Positions 47,540 to 56,783 of a stretch of DNA of 64,000 nt are shown in pieces (the first letter of the stretch is position 1; each line of letters starts with the position of its first letter). A program made the position numbers and the translations under genes. Origin of the DNA: Colwellia sp. BRX10-3 (lineage in GTDB: Bacteria; Pseudomonadota; Gammaproteobacteria; Enterobacterales; Alteromonadaceae); contig NZ_JACGWA010000001.1 in the NCBI RefSeq assembly GCF_014077505.1, positions 496,001-560,000 on the forward strand, written 5' to 3'. The notes below the pieces were generated by a model, which was not told where the DNA came from, ran no database searches, and saw only the letters and a list, made by a program, of their open reading frames with translations.

Positions 47540-48175
47540 GTGCAAATTCAAGATTACGGCTTAGCAGAAGAAATTGTCAATGCGGTTAGTCATGGAGTGG
47601 CAGCATTACTTAGCGTTGCTGGCTTAACACTATTGGTGACTTTAGCCTGGATACAAGCTGATATGCTTAAAGTGATTAGTTTTAGTATTTATGGTGCTAG
47701 CCTAGTTTTGTTGTTTAGCGCTTCAACACTTTATCATGCGTTATTACATGAAAAAGCAAAAAGCATCTTCAAATTATTGGACCATTGTGCGATTTATTTA
47801 TTAATTGCCGGCACATATACGCCACTGATGCTAGTGACATTAGCTGATGACATTGGCCCTACCGTGTTAGCAATTATCTGGGTCTTAGCCATTGCAGGTA
47901 TCGCTTTTAAGGTTAATTTTGGTAATAAATATAAAAAATTATCACTCTCAACTTATTTAGGTCTAGGCTTAATCTCACTAACATTTATACATAAATTAAA
48001 CGATAAACTGGCGCCTGAAGGTATGTTTTTACTCGCCTTGGGTGGGATTATATATGGTTTGGGTACTATTTTTTATGTTAGAAAAAATAAAAAGTATAGC
48101 CATGCTATTTGGCATTTTTTTGTGTTTTCTGCCGCTGTTTGTCATTTTTTTATGATATTTTTCTACGTACTATAA
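47540..48175 (+). CDS. Hemolysin III / PAQR-family membrane protein
   Basis: The 211-residue product has seven membrane segments and the PAQR/hemolysin III signatures: EIVNAVSHGVAALLSVAG near the start, FSASTLYHALLHEK (about residues 55-68), LDHCAIYLLIAGTYTPLMLV, and HAIWHFFVFSAAVCHFF near the end. The spaced histidines and aspartate form a metal (zinc) site in this family. E. coli YqfA is a homologue. Function in bacteria is uncertain. The start is GTG with an AGGAG box about 12 bases upstream. Confidence 0.93.
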   Translation: MQIQDYGLAEEIVNAVSHGVAALLSVAGLTLLVTLAWIQADMLKVISFSIYGASLVLLFSASTLYHALLHEKAKSIFKLLDHCAIYLLIAGTYTPLMLVTLADDIGPTVLAIIWVLAIAGIAFKVNFGNKYKKLSLSTYLGLGLISLTFIHKLNDKLAPEGMFLLALGGIIYGLGTIFYVRKNKKYSHAIWHFFVFSAAVCHFFMIFFYVL

Positions 48176-48380
48176 TTGCCTAAATACGGCGAATAATTAA
48201 CCTAGCTGTGTACTTGTATCGGTACGTTAATTCAAAAAAATCTAGCGTAAATTTATATTTATGACGACAACTATACAGGTTAAAGTTCGGTATAAACTTC
48301 AACCTATGTAATTTATATAGATATGAGACACAGTAAATATTAATTCTAAATATTAAGTATTAACAAGAGTTAAACTCAGA

Positions 48381-49529
48381 TTAGTTCTCTAGCAAGAAAC
48401 GTTCAAATATTACCAATGTTTTAGCAAAACTCCTTTGGCCTAACCCTAAACGAAAGTAATTCCCCTTAAGCCCGAACAACTCACTTGGCAACGCTAAAAT
48501 TCCACTTTGCTTGGCCAGTTTTTGTGACCAAGAAGTTATTGAGGTAATATTTCTAACCTCTACTAGCGCAAGGATCCCAGCCTGAGGTGCTTGCCAGCTT
48601 AATTTTTCTGGATGTCTGGCAATAAGTGCCGAGAAAAGCGTAATATTGTCGAGAATAACTTGATTGTTGAGAGCTAAAATATCTTTACTATTTTTTAATG
48701 CTAGACATGCTAATTTTTCATCTATTTTAGAGCAGCAAATAGAATTAACCGCTTTAATAGCAATGAGACTATGCCGTAAAGTATTATTAGTCGTAATAGC
48801 CCAACCAATACGAACTCCCGCTAAGCCTAAACTTTTAGACATAACACCAACCACAATACTTTTTGGGTAATCTAAATAACGATGCGCTAAAGCTAAACTG
48901 TGGTAATTGCTTGCTTGCGAAACATCGTCACTTAACAAATAACAATGATATTGCTGTGCCAATTGCAATATTTGATTGGCGAGATTGGTATCAATTGTAC
49001 TGCCGGTTGGGTTATGCGGAGAATTAAGCACGATAAGCCGGGTTTTCTCATTCACGAGTTGATTAAAGTCTTCAATGTTTACTTGCCAGTTATTTTCAGC
49101 ACAAAGTGCGATTTCTCTAACAGTAACCCCCATCAACTCTGCCATGTTCACCAAAGAAGGATAACTTGGTGTTAGTACAATAATTTCGTCGCCAGCACTT
49201 AACACGGTATGATAAATGGCCGATAGTGCTTCCTGTGCACCGCAAAATGTTACGGCGCTTTCAGCATCGATTATTCGGCTATGGCAGTTTAAATTTTTAT
49301 GAAAATCAACTATTTCTTGCCGTAAAAGCACATCGCCTTGAACCGGCGAATACTGCAAAAGTGTGTTACTAATACCAGCAATTTGAGCAGCATCAAAATT
49401 ATCAGTACTTAGCCGACATAACTGTTCAAGCGTCAAAGCTTGTGCGGTCGAATCACTTAAATTGTATTTAACATAGCTTGCTAGGCTCTGACTAAAAGCA
49501 ATGTGCTTGGGTAACATGTAAGTAGGCAT
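48381..49529 (-). CDS. Fold-type I PLP enzyme, candidate ovothiol C-S lyase OvoB
   Basis: The 382-residue product is a class I/II aminotransferase-fold enzyme. The PLP lysine is K232 in VMSKSLGLAGVRIGW, the phosphate/pyridine contacts are NSPHNPTG (N173) and SDDVSQ (D201), and the carboxylate arginine is in YFRLGLG. The usual DEVY is DDVS here, so it departs from standard transaminases. It follows ovoA after 58 bases on the same strand. Ovothiol synthesis needs a PLP lyase (OvoB) to cleave the 5-histidylcysteine sulfoxide made by OvoA, so that is the best role; it is inference from fold and position. Another aminotransferase role cannot be excluded. A second ATG at 49517 is possible. Confidence 0.82.
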   Translation of the reverse strand: MPTYMLPKHIAFSQSLASYVKYNLSDSTAQALTLEQLCRLSTDNFDAAQIAGISNTLLQYSPVQGDVLLRQEIVDFHKNLNCHSRIIDAESAVTFCGAQEALSAIYHTVLSAGDEIIVLTPSYPSLVNMAELMGVTVREIALCAENNWQVNIEDFNQLVNEKTRLIVLNSPHNPTGSTIDTNLANQILQLAQQYHCYLLSDDVSQASNYHSLALAHRYLDYPKSIVVGVMSKSLGLAGVRIGWAITTNNTLRHSLIAIKAVNSICCSKIDEKLACLALKNSKDILALNNQVILDNITLFSALIARHPEKLSWQAPQAGILALVEVRNITSITSWSQKLAKQSGILALPSELFGLKGNYFRLGLGQRSFAKTLVIFERFLLEN

Positions 49530-49587
49530 CGACTAGATATCCATTATTAAGTCAATGATCATGCTGATGCGCATATAAGTAGTCAAC

Positions 49588-51717
49588 TTATTTAGCTCGC
49601 CAAACACTGAGCTGACAGTGAGATAAATTAAAATTACGCGCTGAATCTGTAACAACTCGCGTTAATTCCTTTATAGAAACCGGTTCAAAGTCAGCATTAA
49701 GCTGATGGGTTAACGCATCAATACCTGATAAATTTTCGCCATTAACTTTCATACCACTGAGCCATTTAGATTTTTCTGTTGTCTGCAACTTATGGTTGTA
49801 ATCAGAAAGAATGATCAGTATACCTGACGGGTTCAGCCGACTTACGGCATTAGCCAATAAGCGCTTAGGATCATAGCTTTGTTCCAAAGCATGCTGGATC
49901 AAAATAACGTCATAGTGGTCAAAATTATCTTTAAGATTACAGCCATCAGCTTGACTAAATAATATCCGCTTACCATTTACATTATTAACCTTGTCAGCCA
50001 AAGTTATTTCATTATATTGGCAAATATCGCCTTCAATAGTGTTGGTATAACGAACACTTGCGCCAGTTTGCAATTGCACGCCGTATTGAATGGTGCGCGC
50101 TGAGAAATCTACAGCATCTATATGTTGAAAATGCTGGCTAAGTTCAAATGCTACGCGTCCAACGCTACAACCTAAGTTAAGTAAACGCTTAGTGCTGGCA
50201 TTTTCAGCCGCTATTACACTTGCCACTTTTTGTGCTATTTGCTGGCCGTAATTTTCGTAACCCAAGGCATTCACGCCAAAATAGCACTCAAGTTGCTGGC
50301 AAATGTCTTTACTTGTTTCATATTTATTAACCGTTACTGGTGAATTATTCGGTTGATTACTCACTACATAACGAAAACCTGCATGTTGATAAAAATGTCG
50401 GCGAAAGGCATAACGCGAAGAGGTCAAGGTTTCATTACCTGTAGACATCCAAGAGCCGCCTTTGATTAGATTATGTTTACCGTCAAAAGTTGGTGTCGAA
50501 AAGTCATCGTATAATGGGTGAACATTAAAACCAGCAAAACCATCAATTGCTGACTCAGTCCATTGCCAAGTATTACCAATAACGTCGAAGAAATCGCCAT
50601 TTTGGTGCTGGTTAACTGGGCATGAAGAGGCATAGTAGGCTAAATTAATATTACCTGGCACCTCTTGCCACTGGTGTTGATCACCACCAACATGCTCTCT
50701 AAGACAATACCATTGTGCTTCAGTGGGCAAACGAGTAAAACCTATCGTACTTTCTTGTCGCCACTGGCAGAACGCTTTCGCTTCTAAACAATTAACTTCT
50801 ACTGGCCAGTCTAACGGTAATAGCATTTCGCTTGCTAAATTGCGCTGATAATATTGGCCAGCACTACAAAACCAAAACCTTGGCATTTTAGCTTGGGTAA
50901 ACTCCAACCATGCAAGGCCTTCTTGGCACCAAAACTGCTTTGACTGATAGCCGCCCGCTTCAACAAAGCCCATGTACTCATGATTAGACACTAAAAATTT
51001 AGCCGCACTAAAGTCGTCAACATCTACCGATTGGTGACCATATTCATTGTCCCAACCAAAAGTATTGTCTTGTGCTTTTTTGCCCAAAGATAAGGTTTGA
51101 GACTTAACCGGAATTAATTCGTTTTCTGGTGCCACCGATGAATGCAAGCAAGGCTGCCATTGTTCAGTATTTGTTAGCCATTTTAATGGCAACATACGCA
51201 TAATAACCGATGATGTTTCAAGGTGAATGCGCTCGTGCTCACAGCCCATCAAAATGATCCATGCTAGCGAGTCTTGCTTGATCGGCAAACTCAACTCCAT
51301 GGTATCAATCAAATCTAACACTAGGTTGTATACTTGTTCACGATAAGTCCTAACTTCATCAACGTTTGGCCAGTCATAATGCTCACTATTGAGATCATCC
51401 CAACTCATTTCATCGACACCAACTGCACAAATAGCCTCTAATCGGCTGTTAATGCGTTGATTGATGTATTTTCCTAGGATCAATTTATTGACATAGAAAG
51501 TCGCAGTATGTCCAAAATAAAAAACCAACGGATGTCTTAACGACTCTGGTCTTAAGAAGTAAGCATCGTCATTATTAATAAGGGAGAACAATGACTCATA
51601 GGTCGACCAAGTATTTTTAAAGTACGCGGTTAACTCTTGTCGCTTTTCTGCTATCGAATTGCCATCAAGTGTTGGCGTATTTAATTGATTTATCATGTAA
51701 TTTTCACTAAATATCAT
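49588..51717 (-). CDS. ovoA: Bifunctional OvoA: 5-histidylcysteine sulfoxide synthase / 4-mercaptohistidine N1-methyltransferase
   Basis: OvoA joins cysteine to carbon 5 of histidine with O2 and Fe(II), and its C-terminal domain later methylates the imidazole, giving ovothiol. The 709-residue product has an N-terminal DinB-like domain with the metal histidines H70 (YFGHTATFY) and HERIHLE (H161, H165). The formylglycine-enzyme-like domain ends in GGSWMSTGNETLTSSRYAFR and HAGFRYV (about residues 415-450). The Rossmann methyltransferase has RLLNLGCSVGRVAFEL (about 510). Length matches known OvoA. An internal ATG at 51696 (MINQLNTPTLDG) is an equally good start; neither has a strong ribosome-binding site. 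Confidence 0.94.
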   Translation of the reverse strand: MIFSENYMINQLNTPTLDGNSIAEKRQELTAYFKNTWSTYESLFSLINNDDAYFLRPESLRHPLVFYFGHTATFYVNKLILGKYINQRINSRLEAICAVGVDEMSWDDLNSEHYDWPNVDEVRTYREQVYNLVLDLIDTMELSLPIKQDSLAWIILMGCEHERIHLETSSVIMRMLPLKWLTNTEQWQPCLHSSVAPENELIPVKSQTLSLGKKAQDNTFGWDNEYGHQSVDVDDFSAAKFLVSNHEYMGFVEAGGYQSKQFWCQEGLAWLEFTQAKMPRFWFCSAGQYYQRNLASEMLLPLDWPVEVNCLEAKAFCQWRQESTIGFTRLPTEAQWYCLREHVGGDQHQWQEVPGNINLAYYASSCPVNQHQNGDFFDVIGNTWQWTESAIDGFAGFNVHPLYDDFSTPTFDGKHNLIKGGSWMSTGNETLTSSRYAFRRHFYQHAGFRYVVSNQPNNSPVTVNKYETSKDICQQLECYFGVNALGYENYGQQIAQKVASVIAAENASTKRLLNLGCSVGRVAFELSQHFQHIDAVDFSARTIQYGVQLQTGASVRYTNTIEGDICQYNEITLADKVNNVNGKRILFSQADGCNLKDNFDHYDVILIQHALEQSYDPKRLLANAVSRLNPSGILIILSDYNHKLQTTEKSKWLSGMKVNGENLSGIDALTHQLNADFEPVSIKELTRVVTDSARNFNLSHCQLSVWRAK

Positions 51718-51750
51718 TATAGTTTGGCGTAGTGAGTAAAAGCTAAAGCT

Positions 51751-52854
51751 TTAAAGTATGATACTAGGCCGTTGAAATTGTTTTAAATAATTATCTTTTA
51801 ATAATTGCCCGGTGCTTGACTGAGTATTATTTTCGCCTTGATAGTTTGTCGCACTGAGCGCTTTATCAATACTTCGGCTGAACCAGTCATTATTGGCAAA
51901 TAATGTAATCGCACCTATATGATGCTGTTGGTCATGTAACGAGCTGGGTAATTGCCCATATTCTTCGCTCTGCACTTGTTGGTTATTTTCTCTATCATCA
52001 ATAGCGTCAATCACGTTCAACAAGGCGAAAATCACGTTCAAATACGGGTTATAATGCTCGCTAGATGCACCTAGCCTATGCTCAATACGGGTTGTTTTAT
52101 GCCAATTATTTTCGCTGATAATGACATTGTTTTTATCATCATATATTAGTGGTTCAACCCCCATTTTTTGATTGTGTTTACCAATATCTCGATATAACGC
52201 AATACTGCCTTGATGACCGCCGGAAATATCTACTGGCGAACACAACTCTTCTGCTAAGCCATATTTCGACTTTAACGCTAAACGCTCAAAAGCTTCTTCT
52301 TCGGGTAAATAAATTAAGCAGCAAGCTAAACTTGTGCGTAAAAAATGCTGCTGCAAACATTCAGCAAAACTACCCGAAACAAGTAAATTATTGCCGATTA
52401 AATCCTGCACACTAACATTAATTTGTACCGCGTTCGGTATGTGAACAGCACGGTTATCGCCACTAAAAATGTTTTCGCATCCAGCAGCTAACTTGCCATA
52501 ATCACCAGCCCAAACCACAGGCTTTATCAGGGTTTTTGTTACCCCTTGTTCAGCAAAAAGTTTTGGTAGTACATAAATAGCACGATGCAAGTTTTGCGCT
52601 TCTTTTAATGGGCTTTGGCCATTAAAAATTGAAACATACTCCCACTGGTTACTCCAATATTCAGCAACCACTTCGCCGTCAATTCCCAGCGCTAATAATT
52701 GCTTATTCACTTGCCTATAATCTATTTTCTTACCAATTGGTTTTTGATAACACCCTTCTAGTTCAAAGTGTATTAATGCACGAAACCCACGTTTATTAAT
52801 ATAATCCTGTAAACTCAAAATTATGGCTTCTGAGAGCCTATTTAAACTATTCAT
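51751..52854 (-). CDS. Divergent glutamine-synthetase-fold protein next to ovoA
   Basis: The 367-residue product resembles the glutamine synthetase catalytic domain in order: HFELEG (29-34, E31/E33), EYWSNQWEY (65-73, like EVxPGQWE), RAIYVLPKLFAEQGVTKTLIKP (91-112) and RIEHRLGASSEHYNPYLNV (256-273). The N-terminal beta-grasp domain is missing or very short, and the histidine expected near NAVQINVSVQDL appears to be glutamine. It may therefore ligate an amine other than ammonia or have lost the reaction. The ATG at 52854 is preferred over an upstream TTG. It lies 33 bases before ovoA on the same strand, so a link to ovothiol metabolism is likely but unproved. Confidence 0.78.
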   Translation of the reverse strand: MNSLNRLSEAIILSLQDYINKRGFRALIHFELEGCYQKPIGKKIDYRQVNKQLLALGIDGEVVAEYWSNQWEYVSIFNGQSPLKEAQNLHRAIYVLPKLFAEQGVTKTLIKPVVWAGDYGKLAAGCENIFSGDNRAVHIPNAVQINVSVQDLIGNNLLVSGSFAECLQQHFLRTSLACCLIYLPEEEAFERLALKSKYGLAEELCSPVDISGGHQGSIALYRDIGKHNQKMGVEPLIYDDKNNVIISENNWHKTTRIEHRLGASSEHYNPYLNVIFALLNVIDAIDDRENNQQVQSEEYGQLPSSLHDQQHHIGAITLFANNDWFSRSIDKALSATNYQGENNTQSSTGQLLKDNYLKQFQRPSIIL

Positions 52855-52987
52855 AATGGACAAATGCTTGAACTTTGATATTACGTTTAACCTTGAACAA
52901 TAATAAACCTTATAGCCAATTTACAAACAATTAGTACTGGGTTTAAATTATTTATTACTTGTTATACGTAACAATGATGGTTTTGGA

Positions 52988-54847
52988 TTAAAAAACATTA
53001 ACTTGATTTTTACCTAAGTGTTTTGCTTGATAAAGTGCTTGATCGGCGTTGATATATAATTGGTTTACATCTTGGCATTGCTCAGAAAATGCTGCAATGC
53101 CAATACTAACAGTTACAATGTCTTTATGGCCTTTAATCATTGCTGATGTGTTAGTTAAAGCTAAAAATCGCTGAGCAATTTTTGTTGCTTCAATAATATT
53201 TGTTCTAGGTAAAATACACAAAAACTCTTCACCTCCAATGCGCCCAAAAATATCGTCTTGGCGAAAAATATCTCTTCCCACTGCCGCAATCTTTCTGATG
53301 ACTTCATCACCAATAGGATGACCGTAATTATCATTTACTTTTTTAAAGTCATCAATATCAATTAAGATAACCGACAATTTCATCTTTTCAGGATGACTAG
53401 CTAATACAGCCGTATGTAGATAATCAAAAATATACCGTCGATTAAATAAACCCGATAAAGAGTCTTTTATTGATAATAAATGCATTTTTTTATTTGTTCG
53501 GTACTGTACGGCAATAACAATGAGTACAATCAGGATTACGCAAATGATAAAAATATTAAAATAAATTTGTAATATACTGCTGTTTTTTCGTTTCTCTAGT
53601 TCGAGCATTTCAACTTCTGATAGTTTCTCTGCCAGGTTTTGTGCTATTTGCTGACGTTCGCCTTCCATTCTCGCCCTCACCTTTAGCAATCTATCAGATG
53701 AATTTTTTAGTAATAATGCTGTATATTCAAGATGATATTGCTTAAGCATGCCATAACTAATACCGAACTGACCACGCGCATACGCTAATTCACTTGATAT
53801 TTTTATCACTTCAAGTTGCCAGGTTGTTCCTATTAACTCTGGAATATCGGCAAAAATATTTGCCGCGTTAAACAGTGCCTCTTCAGCTTCTTCGAGTCGC
53901 GCTAGTGTAATTAAACAACTTGCTTTACGTTTATATAATTCGGCATTGTAATCAATAACACCTTTTAGGGCTAATGCCTCATCAATAACAGCAATAGCAT
54001 CAAGACAATCACCTTTTTCAGCTAATGTCATACCAAGACCATAAGTTGCAAAAAAGCTAATATTTGAATTGGGGGTATAACCAATTTGTTGTTTATATTT
54101 TTCAAAATATTCAATGGCTAAATCATATTTCTGCCAATATCGATAGGTTGATGCTAGCCCATAAATAGCTTCGGCAATATGGGCTGGGTATTTTAAATTT
54201 TGATAGGCTTCAAAAGCTCTTTGATAATACTCAATGGATTTTTTATAGTCATTTAAGTAACCATAAATAGCACCATAAGTTTCGTTTATGGAGGCAATTA
54301 AAAACTGATCTTTTATGGCAAATGCTTCGACATAGGCTTCTTGAATATCGTCTAATGAAGTGTCAAATATTTCGGTAAGGGTTTTTGTATAGGCAAGTTC
54401 TTGCTTTGTGAATATGTACAAGCTGCTTAATTTAACTTCTTTCGCCTGCATTAAAGCTTTGACGAGTGCTTCTTGAGATAATCTATAATTGCCCTGTCTA
54501 CGATGGATAAGACCTTGAAATAGACTTAAACGCGCTTGAATAGCTAAAGGCGTTTTAGCGTTAACTAAGGCGTTAGCTTGTTCAACCGTGCGATTAAAAT
54601 CATCATAGAAGTAAATGAGGTTCTCTGCTTGGGCTTTACGCAATAACCACCAAAGGTATGTTAGTTCATCATATGATTGAGCCGCTAACTGCAAGCCGAC
54701 GAGTTTTTGATAAGACTGCCAAGGCTCTAGATATATGGGATGATCCATGTTAATAAAATTAACACGATCATCCGCTATTGTAGCTACAGGAAAACTTAAC
54801 AATAGTATGATTAAAGTTGCACAATAAAATTGCAAAGCTTTTTTCAT
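52988..54847 (-). CDS. TPR-containing membrane diguanylate cyclase (GGDEF)
   Basis: The 619-residue product has a signal peptide (cleavage near TIADD, residue ~26) and a large periplasmic region of tetratricopeptide-like repeats (about 90-380). A coiled-coil, one membrane segment (IFIICVILIVLIVIAVQY, about 430-450) and a cytoplasmic GGDEF domain follow. The active site is GGEEF (538-542), and an RxxD inhibitory site (RQDD, 529-532) lies five residues before it, so it should make cyclic di-GMP with product feedback. The TPR domain probably senses a protein or peptide in the periplasm. It is a single gene. YajQ in this window is a possible c-di-GMP binder. Confidence 0.93.
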   Translation of the reverse strand: MKKALQFYCATLIILLLSFPVATIADDRVNFINMDHPIYLEPWQSYQKLVGLQLAAQSYDELTYLWWLLRKAQAENLIYFYDDFNRTVEQANALVNAKTPLAIQARLSLFQGLIHRRQGNYRLSQEALVKALMQAKEVKLSSLYIFTKQELAYTKTLTEIFDTSLDDIQEAYVEAFAIKDQFLIASINETYGAIYGYLNDYKKSIEYYQRAFEAYQNLKYPAHIAEAIYGLASTYRYWQKYDLAIEYFEKYKQQIGYTPNSNISFFATYGLGMTLAEKGDCLDAIAVIDEALALKGVIDYNAELYKRKASCLITLARLEEAEEALFNAANIFADIPELIGTTWQLEVIKISSELAYARGQFGISYGMLKQYHLEYTALLLKNSSDRLLKVRARMEGERQQIAQNLAEKLSEVEMLELEKRKNSSILQIYFNIFIICVILIVLIVIAVQYRTNKKMHLLSIKDSLSGLFNRRYIFDYLHTAVLASHPEKMKLSVILIDIDDFKKVNDNYGHPIGDEVIRKIAAVGRDIFRQDDIFGRIGGEEFLCILPRTNIIEATKIAQRFLALTNTSAMIKGHKDIVTVSIGIAAFSEQCQDVNQLYINADQALYQAKHLGKNQVNVF

Positions 54848-55047
54848 AGATTATCCAAGGTGAGAGTCTGTTTGGCCTTTATCTTAAGCTATCACAAAAA
54901 CAGCAGATGAACGACCAATAATCATACAGTACAGTTTAGATACAAATAGCGATTGTCATAAATTACTCAACCAGTTTATTTCTATCGCTATGCAAATTCA
55001 ATAATTCAAGCACTAGGCTTAATTGCATTAGTATAAATATATTGGAA

Positions 55048-55278
55048 TTAGTCAGCTTGATAAAGTTGATTAAAGCTTTTAATGTTGAAACCTTTAAGTA
55101 CTTGATCGCCTATTTTCAATACCGGAACGCCTCGTAAGTTCAATTTAGAAAACTCTTTCTGCCCTGCTGGCGTCTTTACATTGCATGTACGAAAAGGAAT
55201 GTTTTTATCTTCGAGGTAACGTTTAGCCGTTTGGCAATGTGGACAATTGCTCATGGTATAGAGAATGATACGTTTCAT
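55048..55278 (-). CDS. Glutaredoxin
   Basis: This is a small dithiol glutaredoxin. The 76-residue product has the CPHC active site (in YTMSNCPHCQTAK, residues 11-14 of the motif region), the GVPVLKIGDQVLKGF glutathione site with cis-proline, and no extra domain. The open frame extends to a TTG at 55329, but the ATG at 55278 directly before KRIILYTMS gives the normal length, so I use it. It lies between the diguanylate cyclase and the fumarylacetoacetase-family gene. A NrdH/GrxC-type role is possible but not distinguishable here. Confidence 0.9.
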   Translation of the reverse strand: MKRIILYTMSNCPHCQTAKRYLEDKNIPFRTCNVKTPAGQKEFSKLNLRGVPVLKIGDQVLKGFNIKSFNQLYQAD

Positions 55279-55362
55279 AAGGGGAAGTTTAAGGGATTGA
55301 TTTGGTCTAATTATCGCATAGTTTGACAAAAATTATGTGAGATTTTATCTGCGAGCTACCTA

Positions 55363-55974
55363 CTAAACAGCTTGCCACTCTTTTGTTACTAACACAGTGT
55401 TTCGAGCCAGTACTCGCCCTTCAAAAACATCACCGGCTACAATTTCACCAACACCGGCAGGCGTACCTGTCATGACAATATCGCCATCTTCTAAAACTAG
55501 AAAGGATTGAATTTCATCTAATATTGCTTGCGGTGAATGTAGCATCATAGCTATCGAACCCGCTTGTCGGCATTCGCCATTAATAATAAGTTCTAACGCC
55601 AGATGTTCATCGATTGTATCTATGGTAACAAAGTCGCTAAAAAGTGCCGAGCTGGTAAAAGCTTTAGCACGTTCCCAAGGCAGGCCTTTGGCCTTTAGCT
55701 GAGACTGTAATACTCTTTTGGTTAAATCTAAACCTATAGCAACCGCACAAAACTTACCTTGTTGATACAAAAAGCAAAGTTCTGCTTCATAATGTAAGGT
55801 TTCTTGATGATAAGACTCTAGCTTTTCGCCAATGGCAGCATTAGATTTAATAAATAACACCATATTATCAGGAACTTCATTCCCGAGTTCGCTGATATGT
55901 GCGGCATAATTTCGGCCGACACAAATAATTTTAGATGGTGTAATGTAACCATTATCAACTTTAACTGAATTCAT
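55363..55974 (-). CDS. Fumarylacetoacetate hydrolase-family protein (YcgM-like)
   Basis: The 203-residue product has the FAH core: KIICVGRNYAAHISELGNEVP near the start (YcgM-type), the acidic metal ligands in HYEAELCFLY, LDLTKRVLQSQLKAKGLPWERAKAF, and GDIVMTGTPAGVGEI. Family members hydrolyse acylpyruvates or decarboxylate oxaloacetate; which one is not clear. It is slightly shorter than E. coli YcgM (219). It is followed on the same strand by the glutaredoxin after 84 bases. Confidence 0.9.
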   Translation of the reverse strand: MNSVKVDNGYITPSKIICVGRNYAAHISELGNEVPDNMVLFIKSNAAIGEKLESYHQETLHYEAELCFLYQQGKFCAVAIGLDLTKRVLQSQLKAKGLPWERAKAFTSSALFSDFVTIDTIDEHLALELIINGECRQAGSIAMMLHSPQAILDEIQSFLVLEDGDIVMTGTPAGVGEIVAGDVFEGRVLARNTVLVTKEWQAV

Positions 55975-56032
55975 TTGACAGCCCTTTCAAATAAGTTAAA
56001 GCACCATTCTAAAGCTTAATATGATCTATTTA

Positions 56033-56383
56033 CTATACTTTAACTAACTTTAACTCAGGTTTAATACTATGCAATGGCGGTACTTTAACAATATCCGACA
56101 CTCTTTGCTTTTGCTTAAAACGGTCAAAATTAACGGTATCTAGCCCTAATTGCTGACTCATTTTCACGAAGGTTTGGTAATCTTCACGTGTAAAATCATC
56201 ATCTTCCCTAGTAAGTAAACCATCAATGTACGCACTGTTACCATTTAAGGCAAAGTTAGCTACGGCAGAATAGGGTTTACCAAAATCATCAACGCGTATT
56301 GCGCGTACTGATTTTACTTCAAAAATCCATTTATCAATTTGAACATAACGGGACAAAGTATCTGAGGAAGACTGATCATTCAT
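56033..56383 (-). CDS. Hypothetical protein, 116 residues
   Basis: I do not recognise this gene. The product is soluble, acidic in the middle (TREDDDFTREDYQTF) and basic at the C-terminus, with no signal peptide, membrane segment or cysteine. The central ADFxLNGNSAYIDGLLTREDDDF-like part suggests a short beta-rich region. It lies between the FAH-family gene and the EF-hand lipid-free secreted protein on the same strand. Coding is supported by its length in a low-G+C genome and lack of any better frame here. Function unknown. Confidence 0.72.
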   Translation of the reverse strand: MNDQSSSDTLSRYVQIDKWIFEVKSVRAIRVDDFGKPYSAVANFALNGNSAYIDGLLTREDDDFTREDYQTFVKMSQQLGLDTVNFDRFKQKQRVSDIVKVPPLHSIKPELKLVKV

Positions 56384-56477
56384 TTTGGGGGCCTTAAATT
56401 CAGTAAAAATATCGACTGCTTGGTTGGGAATAACGTCAACAGTCTAAAAAACGAGCTATTAGCTCATAAATAAACAA

Positions 56478-56783
56478 CTATAGCAAAGATTTTTTGATAT
56501 AGACTAAGTATTGATTAAATTCTTTTTCATTAATTTCTTTATCGCCATTAACATCAAGCTGGTCGAATACTTTTGTTAATTTAACGTTTTCAGCTAATTC
56601 TTTTGCGCTTAAGGTGTTACTTTTATCGGCATCATAATCTGTGACTAACTGAGAAAAAGATGATGTTGGCTCAGCAACTTTAGGTAGTGCTTTGGTAACA
56701 TCATTGTGAGCAAAAACAAAGTTTGATACAAGAGAAGCTACAACAACAGTAATAGACAATTTTTTTAAACTAAGATTATTCAT
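56478..56783 (-). CDS. Secreted EF-hand protein
   Basis: The 101-residue product has a signal peptide (MNNLSLKKLSITVVVASLVS, cleavage after VFA, about residue 25) and two EF-hand loops, DADKSNTLSAKE (51-62) and DVNGDKEINEKE (77-88). Both have the spaced acidic residues and the final glutamate. It would bind calcium in the periplasm or outside the cell. The AGAAGGA box supports the start. It is the second EF-hand protein in the window, and the two are not close relatives. Confidence 0.85.
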   Translation of the reverse strand: MNNLSLKKLSITVVVASLVSNFVFAHNDVTKALPKVAEPTSSFSQLVTDYDADKSNTLSAKELAENVKLTKVFDQLDVNGDKEINEKEFNQYLVYIKKSLL

